Shown here piece after piece: positions 54,310 to 64,000 of a stretch of DNA of 64,000 nucleotides; within the stretch, counting starts at the first letter, position 1, and every line of letters begins with the position of its first letter. Position numbers and translations under genes: made by a program. Origin of the DNA: Thermogutta terrifontis (GTDB lineage Bacteria > Planctomycetota > Planctomycetia > Pirellulales > Thermoguttaceae); NCBI RefSeq assembly GCF_002277955.1, contig NZ_CP018477.1, positions 2,253,206 through 2,317,205 of the forward strand, given 5' to 3'. A model generated the notes under the pieces. It ran no database searches, was not told the DNA's origin, and saw only the letters and a program-made list of their open reading frames with translations.

Positions 54310-55098
54310 TCACAGGGTTCGAATGTGGAACCCGCCGTCCACCAGAAAGCGGGCCCCGGTGCTGAAGGGGAAATAATCCTGAACAATGGCGGCGACTGCC
54401 CGGGCGACGTCTTCGGGACGTCCCCATCGCCGAATGGGCCATGCCCCCTCGGCGATCAACCGGTCATATTTCTCTTTCACGGGCGCCGTCATATCGCTCT
54501 CGATAACGCCGGGACAGATCTCGAAGACCTGGATTTTTTCCTCCGCGAGCCGCTGGGCGAAAAGCTGCGTCATCATGTGCATTGCGGCTTTGGTCAGGCA
54601 GTAGTCCGCTCGATTTGTGGAGACGGCGAACGCCGAAACGGAAGAAATATTAATGATGTAGCCTTTTTCCTGTCTCCCTGCCCGAATGAAATCAATCATC
54701 TTGCGACCGGCGGCCTGCGATAGGAAAAACGGACCTTTGAGATTGGTGGCGAAGACCCGGTCCCAACTCTCCTCGGTGGCTTCCAAAATATCCTTTCTGC
54801 CCACCGAGGTGATCCCCGCATTATTGACAAGCACGTCCCAGCGACCGTAGTTTTCAAGACAAGCGATCATCCTCTCTCGGTCCGCGGCATTTCCGACATC
54901 TGCCTGAATGGCTTCCGCAGATCCTCCTTTCGCCACGATGGACGCCACAACTGTCTGAGCGGCCTCAGGTCGCGTGGCGTAGTTGACGAAGACGTGATAT
55001 CCCAGTTCCCCAAGTGTCAGCGCAATCGCTGCCCCGATCCCACGAGATCCCCCGGTGACCAGAGCCGCTGGCAGCGAAGGTGCGGTGGTGCTTGTCAT
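54310..55098 (-). CDS. Short-chain dehydrogenase, 3-ketoacyl-ACP reductase-like
   Basis: The 262-residue SDR has TGGSRGIGAAIALTLG (NADP-binding), DVLVNNAGITSVGR, NISSVSAF (catalytic Ser) and YCLTKAAMHMM (catalytic Tyr and Lys). It is FabG-like, but the alcohol or ketone substrate is not predictable and it is not next to fatty-acid genes. GGAGGACAGAG supports the ATG. It is convergent with the PEP-CTERM gene. Confidence 0.85.
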   Translation of the reverse strand: MTSTTAPSLPAALVTGGSRGIGAAIALTLGELGYHVFVNYATRPEAAQTVVASIVAKGGSAEAIQADVGNAADRERMIACLENYGRWDVLVNNAGITSVGRKDILEATEESWDRVFATNLKGPFFLSQAAGRKMIDFIRAGRQEKGYIINISSVSAFAVSTNRADYCLTKAAMHMMTQLFAQRLAEEKIQVFEICPGVIESDMTAPVKEKYDRLIAEGAWPIRRWGRPEDVARAVAAIVQDYFPFSTGARFLVDGGFHIRTL

Positions 55099-55256
55099 CT
55101 CTGTCCTCCTCTTCGCCTAAATCCTTCCTGAACCCCTGGGAGTGAACGACCTCAGCAAAATTGGTGAAGCTGCAAGTTGCGATGTGACGCAGACAGTTCC
55201 ATCAGCTTGACGAAGCCCGATCTGCTTCTTAGCGCTGGAAAGCCGATTTCGCGTCG

Positions 55257-55317
55257 CCGGGCACGACGAGCGTGCCCCTCCGAAGGATTTTTCGGAGGGA
55301 CCTGCTTGTCAGGTCCG
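55257..55317. repeat. 61-base direct repeat, left copy
   Basis: It starts CCGGGCACGACGAG, contains the hairpin CTCCGAA/TTCGGAG around GGATTT, and ends with GGACCTG/CAGGTCC palindrome (family 2). The right copy lies 182 bases further on and differs at only a handful of positions. Confidence 0.8.
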
Positions 55318-55438
55318 ATTTTCGGGTTTTGCACGTCATGGGACAGACTGCAGGGCCCGATTCCACCCGGAGCCATGGGACGCTTTGGACGGCGTCCCTC
55401 CGGTGGACCTCTTCAGGTTAAATGATCTATCCTATTTT

Positions 55439-55499
55439 CCGGGCACGATGAACGAGCCCCTCCGAAGGATTTTTCGGAGGGACCTGCTTGTCATGTCCG
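55439..55499. repeat. 61-base direct repeat, right copy
   Basis: It starts CCGGGCACGATGAA and repeats the hairpin CTCCGAA/TTCGGAG and the GGACCTGCTTGTCATGTCC half of the left copy. In this copy one base in the palindrome arm has changed (CATG for CAGG). Confidence 0.8.
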
Positions 55500-55569
55500 C
55501 TTTCCAAGCTTGGATAGTCCGTTTCACCCACCGGGTTCCGACTGCTCGGTTCCGCTCCCGCTCAAAAGG

Positions 55570-55597
55570 GTAGGAGCAATTCAGGAATTGTTCCTAC
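55570..55597. repeat. Dispersed palindrome family 1, copy e
   Basis: GTAGGAGCAATTCA followed by GGAATTGTTCCTAC forms a near-perfect 28-base palindrome. Its right flank (55606-55648, ATAGGTTTCTGCAAATGTGG) is the reverse complement of the module left of the copy at 20740. Confidence 0.75.
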
Positions 55598-55879
55598 CAA
55601 TCCATTAAACCTGTGGCGTTTCATAGGTTTCTGCAAATGTGGAGAGGGGTCACTGCCACGCAGCTTGACAAAGCTCAGTCCAAGGCTGACACTCAAGTAT
55701 TATTATCATGAAGAATCGTTCGACAGGAGTCAAACGCGGGTCTGCATATCGTTCCGCAGGGCGTCAGAATGGCTGAAAGCACCATCCAGCAAATCGGTCA
55801 ACAACCGGGTAGTGGCTCTGTTTACGGAAAGAGGCAACGGGGTCAAAGATTGGCCGTGGTTTATTGAGGGAGATACATT

Positions 55880-56662
55880 ATGGAAGTAGTCATCAAGGAC
55901 ACGTACGAGGAAATGTGTCGGGCGGCTGCCGAGGCTGTGGCCAGTGTTCTCAATGCCAAACCCAACGCCGTTCTCGGCTTGGCTGTGGGAAATACGCACA
56001 TCGGATTGTACCGCGAACTTGTGCGGATGTTTAAAGAGGGGCTCCTCGATTTTTCCCAGGTGACAACCTTTAATCTGGATGAATACGTCGGCCTGGGTAA
56101 GGATCACCCTCAAAGCCAGTATTACTTCATGCATGAAAATTTCTTTAAATATGTGAATCTATCACCCCAGAATATTTACATGCCGTCGGGAACGGCGAAG
56201 AATTACCGAGCTTTTTGTGCTTGGTACGAGCAGCGTATTAAGGAGTGTGGCGGGATTGATTTGCAAATTCTGGGAATCGGGACGGATGGACATATTGCTT
56301 TCAACGAACCGGGCAGTTCGCTTGGTTCACGGACAAGAATCAAGACCCTGTCCGAACGACGTTTGGCGGAAATCAAGGATCTGTTCGACGAGGGCGAAGA
56401 ATTACCGATCTATGCCATCACGATGGGGGTGGGTACGATTCTCGAAGCACGGCGAATCATCCTGCTAGCGCATGGGGCTGCCAAGGCGGATGCAGTGGCG
56501 GCGGCCATTGAGGGACCGGTGACGAGTATGGTGACGGCCAGCGCTCTGCAGCTTCATCGGGATACGATCGCTTTTTTGGATCGCGAAGCTGCATCCAAGT
56601 TGAAGCTGTTTGATTACTATCTGTGGGTCCAGAAGAAGCGGCCAGGGGCTCCAGGATATTGA
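55880..56662 (+). CDS. nagB: Glucosamine-6-phosphate deaminase
   Basis: The 260-residue protein shows the NagB pattern: FNLDEYVGLGKDHPQSQYYFM, GIGTDGHIAFNEPGSS and MGVGTILEARR. The conserved Asp, His and Glu catalytic residues of the family are present. It converts glucosamine 6-phosphate to fructose 6-phosphate and ammonia. The substrate-binding loop reads GLAVGNTHIGLY where GST-P is more usual. GGGAGATAC precedes the ATG. ruvX follows 24 bases later, so they may be co-transcribed. Confidence 0.93.
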   Translation: MEVVIKDTYEEMCRAAAEAVASVLNAKPNAVLGLAVGNTHIGLYRELVRMFKEGLLDFSQVTTFNLDEYVGLGKDHPQSQYYFMHENFFKYVNLSPQNIYMPSGTAKNYRAFCAWYEQRIKECGGIDLQILGIGTDGHIAFNEPGSSLGSRTRIKTLSERRLAEIKDLFDEGEELPIYAITMGVGTILEARRIILLAHGAAKADAVAAAIEGPVTSMVTASALQLHRDTIAFLDREAASKLKLFDYYLWVQKKRPGAPGY

Positions 56663-56686
56663 ATATTGGCAATGTAAAAAACCATC

Positions 56687-57229
56687 ATGAGTAACGAGCC
56701 AGCAGGAGAACAGCGCCAAGAAGAAGGCCTGAAAAGAACGGCGCTGCCCGAGCGGGGACGGATCGCCGGACTGGACTACGGCAAGACACGCATCGGCATT
56801 GCCTTGAGCGATCCAGGCCGGGTGTTGGCCACTCCTTGGTCGGTTTACCAGCGACGGGGACCCAGCCAGGACGCAGCTTATTTTCAGAAGCTGGTTCAAC
56901 AGGAGGAAATCGTCCTCTTTGTCCTGGGCTTGCCTGTCCATTGTGACGGAACCGAAAGCGAGGTCTCATTGGAGGTGCGAGAATTTGGAAAATGGTTGGA
57001 GTCGGTGACCCGCGTGCCGGTCGTTTATATGGATGAGCGGTTCAGCACGCAGACAGCGGAAACGTGGCTTCGGACCGCAAATCTGAGTCGTAAGGAAAGG
57101 CAGAAACGCGTGGACAAACTCGCCGCTCAGATTATTCTGAGCTCCTATCTGGCAATTCTAAAGCGGGGCGATGCTCCGCCGTCGTGGACGCCCTCCCCTT
57201 TGGATGATTCCTCCAGCAGCGAAGAATGA
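56687..57229 (+). CDS. ruvX: RuvX/YqgF-family Holliday junction resolvase-like nuclease
   Basis: The 180-residue protein has the RNase-H-like fold with GLDYGKTRIGIALSDPG (first Asp), FVLGLPVHCDGTES, and DERFSTQTAETWL near the C-terminus. YqgF/RuvX proteins act in 16S rRNA processing and were first predicted to be resolvases. It has a C-terminal Pro/Ser-rich tail. It is followed by the SDR gene 33 bases later. Confidence 0.9.
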   Translation: MSNEPAGEQRQEEGLKRTALPERGRIAGLDYGKTRIGIALSDPGRVLATPWSVYQRRGPSQDAAYFQKLVQQEEIVLFVLGLPVHCDGTESEVSLEVREFGKWLESVTRVPVVYMDERFSTQTAETWLRTANLSRKERQKRVDKLAAQIILSSYLAILKRGDAPPSWTPSPLDDSSSSEE

Positions 57230-57262
57230 ACAGACTGGGATTGCCGGGGGACAGTCAACTGA

Positions 57263-58153
57263 ATGGCCCGACGCATTGTGGTTGGAACCGGTTATGTAGG
57301 CCTGCGTATTGCCAAGCTATGGCAAGAGCGAGGAGACGACGTCTACGGAGTAACGCGATCGTCTTCAAAGGCCGCCACGCTGACAGAATTGGGGATCAAA
57401 CCCATCATTGCCGATGTTTTAGTGCCAGCGAGTTTGGGCGATATCCCTCATTGTGACACTCTGGTCTACAGCGTTGGGCCCGGCGGCCAAAGCCAGGTCT
57501 CGCGATTTGCCCTGTATCGTGACGGTCTGGTGGCGGTCCTCGATCGTTGGGGCCATCAGGCCGATCGAATTGTTCTCGTCAGTTCGACAGGAGTTTATGG
57601 AAATTCATCATCCGAAGTGATTGATGAGTCGACTCCCAGAAGGCCGCTCCGGGAAGCCTCGCAGGCGCTGGCAGAAGCGGAGGATATCCTTCTGACGCCG
57701 GCATGGCGGAGCAAGGCGATTATCATGCGCATGGGTGGGATTTATGGTCCCGGCCGACTGCCACTTCTGCGTTACATTCGCACGCAGCAACCGCTTCCCA
57801 CCGATTCGGACGCGCTTCTCAATCTGATATATGTCGACGATGCCGCCCGCGCCGTTATTATTGTGGCTGACGCGGCAGAGCCTCCGGAGGTGGTCAATGT
57901 TGTTGATGGTCGCCCGGTCACACGAAGGCAATTTTACGAGAGAGTATGTCAGTACCTCGGCTTACCACCACCCGTCTTTTGTTCACCGTCGCCGGAAGGT
58001 ACACACTTGTCCCGAGGAGCGAGAGGAGATAACGCGGTGCGAATGATCAGCAACCGGCGGTTGGTCGACCGATATAACATGTCTTTTCTTTGCGCGGATT
58101 ATGAACAAGGCATCGAGCGGATTATTGCCTCCGAGCTGCAGAAAGAGTGTTGA
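57263..58153 (+). CDS. NAD(P)-dependent epimerase/SDR-like protein, YeeZ-type
   Basis: The 296-residue protein starts with a Rossmann motif, VVGTGYVGLRIAKLWQERGDDVYGVTRS, and continues with LVSSTGVYGNSS, MRMGGIYGPGRLP and LINLIYVDDAARAVI-type extended-SDR signals. It resembles the atypical NAD(P)-dependent epimerase family that includes YeeZ. The YxxxK active site is not obvious, so catalytic ability is unclear. It lies 33 bases after ruvX. Confidence 0.75.
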   Translation: MARRIVVGTGYVGLRIAKLWQERGDDVYGVTRSSSKAATLTELGIKPIIADVLVPASLGDIPHCDTLVYSVGPGGQSQVSRFALYRDGLVAVLDRWGHQADRIVLVSSTGVYGNSSSEVIDESTPRRPLREASQALAEAEDILLTPAWRSKAIIMRMGGIYGPGRLPLLRYIRTQQPLPTDSDALLNLIYVDDAARAVIIVADAAEPPEVVNVVDGRPVTRRQFYERVCQYLGLPPPVFCSPSPEGTHLSRGARGDNAVRMISNRRLVDRYNMSFLCADYEQGIERIIASELQKEC

Positions 58154-58205
58154 TGATGTCCGTGTTTACAAATACACGATCAGACCAGGTACGAGGTAGG
58201 TTCCG

Positions 58206-59633
58206 ATGACGAAGTCTTCAGGCCATTATACTTGTAGTGCTGGCAGGATCGGTTTATCGATATTTCTGGGGTTTGCCCTCTTTTTTAGCACCCCGGTCTT
58301 GGGTTCCGAGAGGGACAGCGGTTACCGCGGTATCTGGTTCACGCTTGGGCAGATGACTGAGTGGGGCGACAAGTATTCTGGCGGACTCGGAACATATACA
58401 GCGAACCATGTTCCGATCGCGATCTATTGTCCTCAGGTCAAAAAAACCTTTTTTGTCTACGGCGGTGCAAAAGATGGCAAGCGACATTTACTGAATATGA
58501 TTTCTTATTACGATCACGAAACAGGGACGGTTCCGCGACCAGTCATAGTTCATGACAAGGGCGGGGTGGATGATCCGCATGATAACGCGGCGCTGGCCGT
58601 TGATGACCAGGGATATCTATGGGTTTTTATCAGCGGAAGGGCGCGTCTTCGCCCCGGTTTTATCTACAGAAGCCGCAGGCCATATTCCATCGACGACTTC
58701 GAACTCGTTCAGGAGCGAGAACTTACTTATCCACAGCCATGGTGGTTCCCGGGCGAGGGATTTTTCTTTTTGTTTACGAAATACACGAGGGGGCGCGAGC
58801 TGTACTTCAGCCGTAGCCTGGACGGGCGAGAGTGGCTTGCGGATGTGAAATTTGCCGGGATGGGCGGGCATTACCAGACAAGTTGGCGACGACAACATCT
58901 CGTCTTCACCGCGTTTAATTATCATCCGGGAGGAAATGTTGATCGCCGGACGAATCTTTATTATCTGCAAACCGACGATATGGGACAAACATGGAAAAAC
59001 GTCCAGGGTGACCCAATCGAAATTCCGTTGACCGATCCGGTGAATAATGCGCTCGTCCGTCACTATGAGGGTGAACACCGTCTTGTCTATATTCACGATA
59101 TCGATTTGGATCGAAATGGATATCCGGTCATCCTCTACATCACGTCTGCCAGTTACAAACCGGGACCAGAGGGGCATCCACGTTGGTGGACGGTAGCTCA
59201 CTGGAATGGCAAGACCTGGGAGTTTTCAGAAATCACGCCAGCCAACCACAATTACAGCACGGGAGCCCTTTATATCGAGGAAGATGGTTGGCGAGTTATC
59301 GGTCCGACTCAACCGGGACCACAACCCATCGGTGCGGGCGGCGAGATTGCCGTGTGGCTGAGTAGAGATGAAGGTCATACCTGGAGAATGGTCCGGCAGC
59401 TCACCGCACGAAGTCCCTTTAATCACAATTATGTACGGCGACCCGTTAACGCTGACCAGGGATTCTACGCATTTTGGGCGGATGGCAATCCGGACGCGTT
59501 TTCCCCTTCCTGTCTCTATTTCTGCACGAAAGACGCTGATGTTGTGTACCGCCTTCCCTATCACATGACCGGCGAGGAAGAACGCCCCGAACCACTCCCA
59601 TTGACTCATCTCAATAGCACTGGGACCGAATAA
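58206..59633 (+). CDS. Exported BNR-repeat family protein
   Basis: The 475-residue product has a signal peptide (about 1-33). The start of the mature protein, YRGIWFTLGQMTEWGDKYSGGLGTYTANHVPIA, matches the opening of BNR-4 repeat-containing proteins common in planctomycetes and Bacteroidetes. Further BNR/Asp-box-like turns (SRDEGHTW, QTDDMGQTW and SLDGREW) point to a beta-propeller. Such proteins are thought to be glycosidases or lyases acting on polysaccharides, but none was characterised closely enough to name a substrate here. AGGTAGG precedes the ATG. Confidence 0.8.
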   Translation: MTKSSGHYTCSAGRIGLSIFLGFALFFSTPVLGSERDSGYRGIWFTLGQMTEWGDKYSGGLGTYTANHVPIAIYCPQVKKTFFVYGGAKDGKRHLLNMISYYDHETGTVPRPVIVHDKGGVDDPHDNAALAVDDQGYLWVFISGRARLRPGFIYRSRRPYSIDDFELVQERELTYPQPWWFPGEGFFFLFTKYTRGRELYFSRSLDGREWLADVKFAGMGGHYQTSWRRQHLVFTAFNYHPGGNVDRRTNLYYLQTDDMGQTWKNVQGDPIEIPLTDPVNNALVRHYEGEHRLVYIHDIDLDRNGYPVILYITSASYKPGPEGHPRWWTVAHWNGKTWEFSEITPANHNYSTGALYIEEDGWRVIGPTQPGPQPIGAGGEIAVWLSRDEGHTWRMVRQLTARSPFNHNYVRRPVNADQGFYAFWADGNPDAFSPSCLYFCTKDADVVYRLPYHMTGEEERPEPLPLTHLNSTGTE

Positions 59634-60337
59634 TCCTCATCCCATTCTCTGAGAAAGAGCCGCGCGCTAGCTGCGGCGCAGGCCGTGAATATCAGCGGCC
59701 CATCGCCTGGCTCGCCAGCGCTATTTGTCCCCGGGATTTCGTCGTTCCCAATCTGGTTTCGCCTGGTTGTTTAAAGCCGATGCGGCGCGAATGAGCCCGT
59801 CTCCGATCCTTCCTTCACTCGGGATCCAACCGGTCGTTCCCAGCGCGAAAAGTTGAAACGGTTGGACGTGGTTTGTCCAACCTGTCGGTTACATTGGTGT
59901 TGGAAGGGAAAGTTCCCGGATGAGCTTCGGAGGTTGGACAGGGGATGGCCCGGCGCCTGGTTTCTTGGGGCAGAACGGCGGCACTGCCCCGAATGCCGCC
60001 ACCAGCGCCGGGCCGCCTTTTCCAAGTGGCTTACTTCAACGTGACACAGCCGCCTGGAGACTGTAGAAATTACTGCCTTGGGTTTTGGCAACAGGCAGGG
60101 TTTTAACACTGGCTACATGTGACGTGTTACTCCTTCCTGGTGGGAAAGTCGGTAGTGGCCACGAGGTGTCGGGGGCCGTTTTTCAGAAAAGAGGGCGGAA
60201 TCCGAAGAACACTTTGGCGCTGACGCCCCAGACGTTTTATAATCGAACACGGGGGCGGAATGATGGAACCGGTTTATCGATTTTTGCGACGATGCTGTGG
60301 ATGGGGAATCACCTGGAAGGAGACCTGGGAGTTGCGC
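59634..60337. other. Intergenic region before the WYL regulator
   Basis: About 700 bases with one possible small zinc-ribbon frame (59853-60044). Nothing else is recognisable. A GC-rich stem (GGCCCGGCGC/GCGCCGGGCC, about 59947-60017) is visible inside that frame. Confidence 0.4.
59853..60044 (+). CDS. Possible small zinc-ribbon protein
   Basis: A 63-codon frame starting at TTG contains VCPTC near residues 7-11 and HCPEC near 44-48, spaced like a zinc ribbon, with many Arg and Trp. No ribosome binding site or better start is visible, and the frame overlaps an inverted repeat, so this may be chance. Confidence 0.3.
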   Translation: MKRLDVVCPTCRLHWCWKGKFPDELRRLDRGWPGAWFLGAERRHCPECRHQRRAAFSKWLTST

Positions 60338-61441
60338 ATGTCCGAGCACTCTCCGCTTGTCCGTCAATGGATGATGCTCAGGATCCTCTCCAGCCGTCAC
60401 TATGGCGTGACAGTGAAAGAGCTGGCTCAGGAGTTGGGCGTCAGCGAGAAAACCGTGCGTCGCGATCTGGACGCTTTTTCTGAAGCAGGATTCCCTTTGG
60501 AAGAAACCGTGGTCGAACACGGGAGGAAGAAGTGGAAGCTGGCCGGGGATCTGACGGTCAAGGGGGTGCCGCTCCACTATGACGAGGCCATTGCTCTCCA
60601 CGTCGCGCGGTGCTTCATGGAGCCGCTGGCAGGAACAATTTTCTGGTCAGCCGCACAGCGGGCGTTCAATAAAATCCGCTGCATGTTCAACGAGCGAGCG
60701 CTGAAATATGTGGAGAAAATGGCCCAGGCTTTTTACCAAACCCGCGTGGGCTTTTGTGACTATTCGCGACAGGCTGAGATTATCGATCAGATTATGATTG
60801 GACTGGAAGATCATCGTACATTGGAAATCGAATATCAATCGCTGAAAGCCACGGAGCCGGTCACGTATGAAATCCATCCTTACGGTATGACGTATCATCG
60901 GGGGGCTCTCTATCTTGTGGGATGGTCCCCCGGGAAAAAAGAGATACGACACTGGAAAGTGAATCGGATAAGTCGGGCGGAGGTGACCGACCGACGGTTC
61001 GAAATACCCAACGATTTCCGATTGGACGAACACTTTGCTGGAAGCTTTGGGGTGTATCAGGGGGACGGTGATTATCATATCCGCGTTCGTTTTTCTGCTC
61101 AGGTGGCGCGGTATGTCAGTGAAGCGCGGTGGCACGCCAGTCAGCGACTTCATCACCAGCGAGATGGCAGCCTTATAGCAGAGTTTGACCTGGAAAGCCT
61201 GGAAGAATTTGAACGATGGATTTTGAGCTTCGGGCGTCACGCGGAAGTGCTTGAGCCACCGGAACTGGTGGAGCGGATTCGTTATGAGGTGGAGCAAATG
61301 GCGCGGATTTACAACCCCAATAACGAGGATCAAACACTGACGCTTTCCAGTCCCAAATCCATTTTTGAGGCGGCCCTCCCGCAAGAGGAGCCTTTTCTCG
61401 GAGGTCGGATGAAGAGTGCTGTCTCTCGCGCTCAAAAATGA
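60338..61441 (+). CDS. HTH- and WYL-domain transcriptional regulator
   Basis: The roughly 367-residue protein has an N-terminal DeoR-like helix-turn-helix (YGVTVKELAQELGVSEKTVRRDLDAFSEAGFPLEE, about 22-56) and a WYL domain in the middle (LEIEYQSLKATEPVTYEIHPYGMTYHRGALYLVGWSP) with a C-terminal extension (WCX-like). WYL proteins bind nucleic acid or small ligands and often repress or activate stress or DNA-repair genes. No target can be read. ATG 60338 is favoured over an upstream one at 60260 because GGGAG precedes it and homology starts there. Confidence 0.87.
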   Translation: MSEHSPLVRQWMMLRILSSRHYGVTVKELAQELGVSEKTVRRDLDAFSEAGFPLEETVVEHGRKKWKLAGDLTVKGVPLHYDEAIALHVARCFMEPLAGTIFWSAAQRAFNKIRCMFNERALKYVEKMAQAFYQTRVGFCDYSRQAEIIDQIMIGLEDHRTLEIEYQSLKATEPVTYEIHPYGMTYHRGALYLVGWSPGKKEIRHWKVNRISRAEVTDRRFEIPNDFRLDEHFAGSFGVYQGDGDYHIRVRFSAQVARYVSEARWHASQRLHHQRDGSLIAEFDLESLEEFERWILSFGRHAEVLEPPELVERIRYEVEQMARIYNPNNEDQTLTLSSPKSIFEAALPQEEPFLGGRMKSAVSRAQK

Positions 61442-61489
61442 AAACGATTGTCTCCGACAGATGAGATCAAGATTTTCCGCGGAAAATCC

Positions 61490-62656
<1,167 letters not shown>

Positions 62657-62812
62657 CTATGCCACAGTCGGCATTGCCTGGTCACGACTGCTGTCGAAAC
62701 GTCCCACTGACCTTCGCACCTTACCTTACATTGTGAGTAAGCAAGGCCAACCCTGGCCACTGAGTGCCGGGATGAATCGTTGGCCGAGCATCCTGCAAAC
62801 GTGCGGAAGGAA

Positions 62813-64000
62813 TCAATCCCCGCGAAGCTTGAGTCCTAACGCTCGCAGCTTTTCGCGAACCTCGTTGAGGCTGGTTACGCCGAAGTTCTTGCACTCCAGT
62901 AATTCATCGCCGCTGTAACGGATCAGTTCTCCAACTGTATTGATTCCCAGCCGGGCGAGACACTTCCGTGCACGCACGGAAAGATTCAGCTCGGAGACCG
63001 GTTTGGCAAGGAGTGCCTGTTCCTCGGGAGGCAGGGCTTCTTCCTCTTCCCCAACGCCCTCTGCGGCAGGCGCGCCTGGACGCTCGGGGAGCAGCTGCCC
63101 GAGACGGAGCCCTTTGGATGCCAGCATCTCTTTGATTTCGGCGAGACTCGTTTCACCGAAATTCTTGCTGGCCAGGAGGTCTTGCTCGGTGCAGCGGCAC
63201 AGATCGCCCAACGTCATGATGCCCATTTTCTGGAGGCAGTTACGGCTGCGGACGGAGAGTTCAAAATCTGTGACAGGGGTGGCGAGAATCTGAGCGAGGC
63301 GATCTCGACGTCGGGTGGTATCCTCTTCGAGAACAATCTGCCCGGCCGCCTGGGCGTCTTTCAAGAACAGCCGCGCACGCTCATGCCCCGGAAAGGCCTC
63401 CAACACCCTCTGATAGCAGCGGACAGCCTTTTCGTACTGCTCCATATCCTCGTAAAGAATGCCCAGATTGATGAGCGCACCCAGGTGCGGCGGAAACCGC
63501 GATACGCATCTTTGGTAAAGTTCGAGAGCGACGTCGTCGTTGCCATGACGGTCATTTTCCCACGCCAATCCGAAAAGTGCGCCCACGTGGTTAGGATCAA
63601 TTTGAATCGCCTTTTCATAAAGCGCGGCTACTTCTTCGGCGGGAGCACCCAACGCTGCCAGCGTGGCACCACGCTGGTAGTAATACTCGGCACTTTCGGC
63701 GGCGGAACCAGAAAGCCGATCGAGGATCTCCATCGCCCCCTTGAGCTCTCCTTTCCCCCGCAGAGCCTCCACTTCCCCGAGAGCGCAATCATCCGGGTTG
63801 TAGCCAGCGATTCTTGCCGCCCGAAAACTCTCCAGTGCCTCGTCGTACCTTTGAGTAGCTAGATAACACTTTCCAAGGTAGAAATGGGCGAGCGCACCGT
63901 TATCCCCTCGTTTGAGGACGGAAATAGCGCTTTCGAAACGCCCCAGCAGATAGAGGCAACAGCCGAGTCGGACATTACTGGCCGGAGTCTCTTCGCGAAG
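62813..64000 (-). CDS. TPR protein with two RNA polymerase alpha C-terminal-like domains (5' truncated by window)
   Basis: The frame is open to the window edge, so the N-terminus is missing; the visible 395 residues start with TPR pairs (SNVRLGCCLYLLGRFESAISVL, HFYLGKCYLATQRYDEALESF, YYYQRGATLAALGAPAEEVAALY). Two helix-hairpin-helix domains follow in the C-terminal half, each like the RpoA C-terminal domain: ELSVRSRNCLQKMGIMTLGDL with NFGETSLAEIKEML, and NLSVRARKCLARLGINTVGEL with NFGVTSLNEVREKL. A Glu-rich linker separates them. This TPR-double-alpha-CTD layout is one I associate with planctomycetes; it may touch DNA or the transcription machinery, but the role is not established. Confidence 0.85.
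   Translation of the reverse strand, partial: LREETPASNVRLGCCLYLLGRFESAISVLKRGDNGALAHFYLGKCYLATQRYDEALESFRAARIAGYNPDDCALGEVEALRGKGELKGAMEILDRLSGSAAESAEYYYQRGATLAALGAPAEEVAALYEKAIQIDPNHVGALFGLAWENDRHGNDDVALELYQRCVSRFPPHLGALINLGILYEDMEQYEKAVRCYQRVLEAFPGHERARLFLKDAQAAGQIVLEEDTTRRRDRLAQILATPVTDFELSVRSRNCLQKMGIMTLGDLCRCTEQDLLASKNFGETSLAEIKEMLASKGLRLGQLLPERPGAPAAEGVGEEEEALPPEEQALLAKPVSELNLSVRARKCLARLGINTVGELIRYSGDELLECKNFGVTSLNEVREKLRALGLKLRGD

Larger units (their letters stand above)
55099..55879. other. Intergenic region with direct repeats and palindrome
   Basis: This 781-base gap holds two direct copies of a 61-base repeat (55257 and 55439) and a copy of the family 1 palindrome (55570). Open frames in it overlap the repeats and are not credible genes. 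The nagB promoter should be near 55680-55860. Confidence 0.65.

Overview
The window looks like a chromosomal segment of a planctomycete, most likely of the Pirellulales/Thermogutta type. This is inferred from gene content, not from a search. Pointers are a PEP-CTERM secreted protein, a TPR protein fused to two RNA polymerase alpha C-terminal-like domains, many lipoproteins and exported proteins with simple-sequence tails, a high density of glycoside hydrolase-like genes, and housekeeping genes scattered singly instead of in the operons usual in Proteobacteria. No phage, insertion sequence, CRISPR array or rRNA was seen.

Layout. 1-586 is non-coding and packed with short palindromes. 587-9727 is a minus-strand carbohydrate block: GH127 arabinofuranosidase-like enzyme, polytopic membrane protein, ROK-type kinase with an unusual C-terminal extension, GH99/WbsX-like protein with a LamG-like tail, then a TauE/SafE permease. 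9952-14785 holds a BON-domain exported protein, a two-domain PPK2 kinase and a NupC nucleoside transporter. 15110-19456 carries a thiamine-binding-type small protein and a compact glcDEF glycolate oxidase operon. 19453-25766 has GH88-like and GH51-like enzymes (divergent), 6-phosphofructokinase, a PfkB sugar kinase and a stand-alone CoaB. 26202-31811 has two lipoproteins, a GH5-like exported protein and the three-subunit proton-translocating transhydrogenase (pntAA-pntAB-pntB). 32460-36270 has a low-complexity lipoprotein, an exported methyltransferase, tRNA-Gly(CCC), a lipoprotein and a Bcp peroxiredoxin.

36995-38312 is the most interesting locus. A promoter with consensus spacing is followed by a 23-codon leader peptide gene with a WSYYRFYF core, an intrinsic terminator whose 5' arm can instead pair with the leader-peptide coding RNA, and then aroF (type I-beta DAHP synthase). 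This is the architecture of ribosome-mediated transcription attenuation sensing aromatic amino acids.

38525-64000 carries aldehyde dehydrogenase, a CobA-HemD fusion, a TPR protein, rpsT, trpE, der, Mrp, an exported GH-like gene interrupted by an in-frame TAG, a LmbE-like deacetylase, a PEP-CTERM protein, an SDR, nagB, ruvX, an epimerase-like SDR, a BNR-repeat protein, a WYL regulator, tgt, and the 3' part of the TPR/alpha-CTD gene, which runs off the window.

The biology suggests a polysaccharide degrader: exported arabinosidases, an unsaturated-uronide hydrolase and GH-like proteins feed sugars to ROK/PfkB kinases, 6-phosphofructokinase and NagB. At least three families of short dispersed palindromic repeats sit in the larger intergenic gaps. 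All assignments come from reading translated sequence and motifs; no database search was available.
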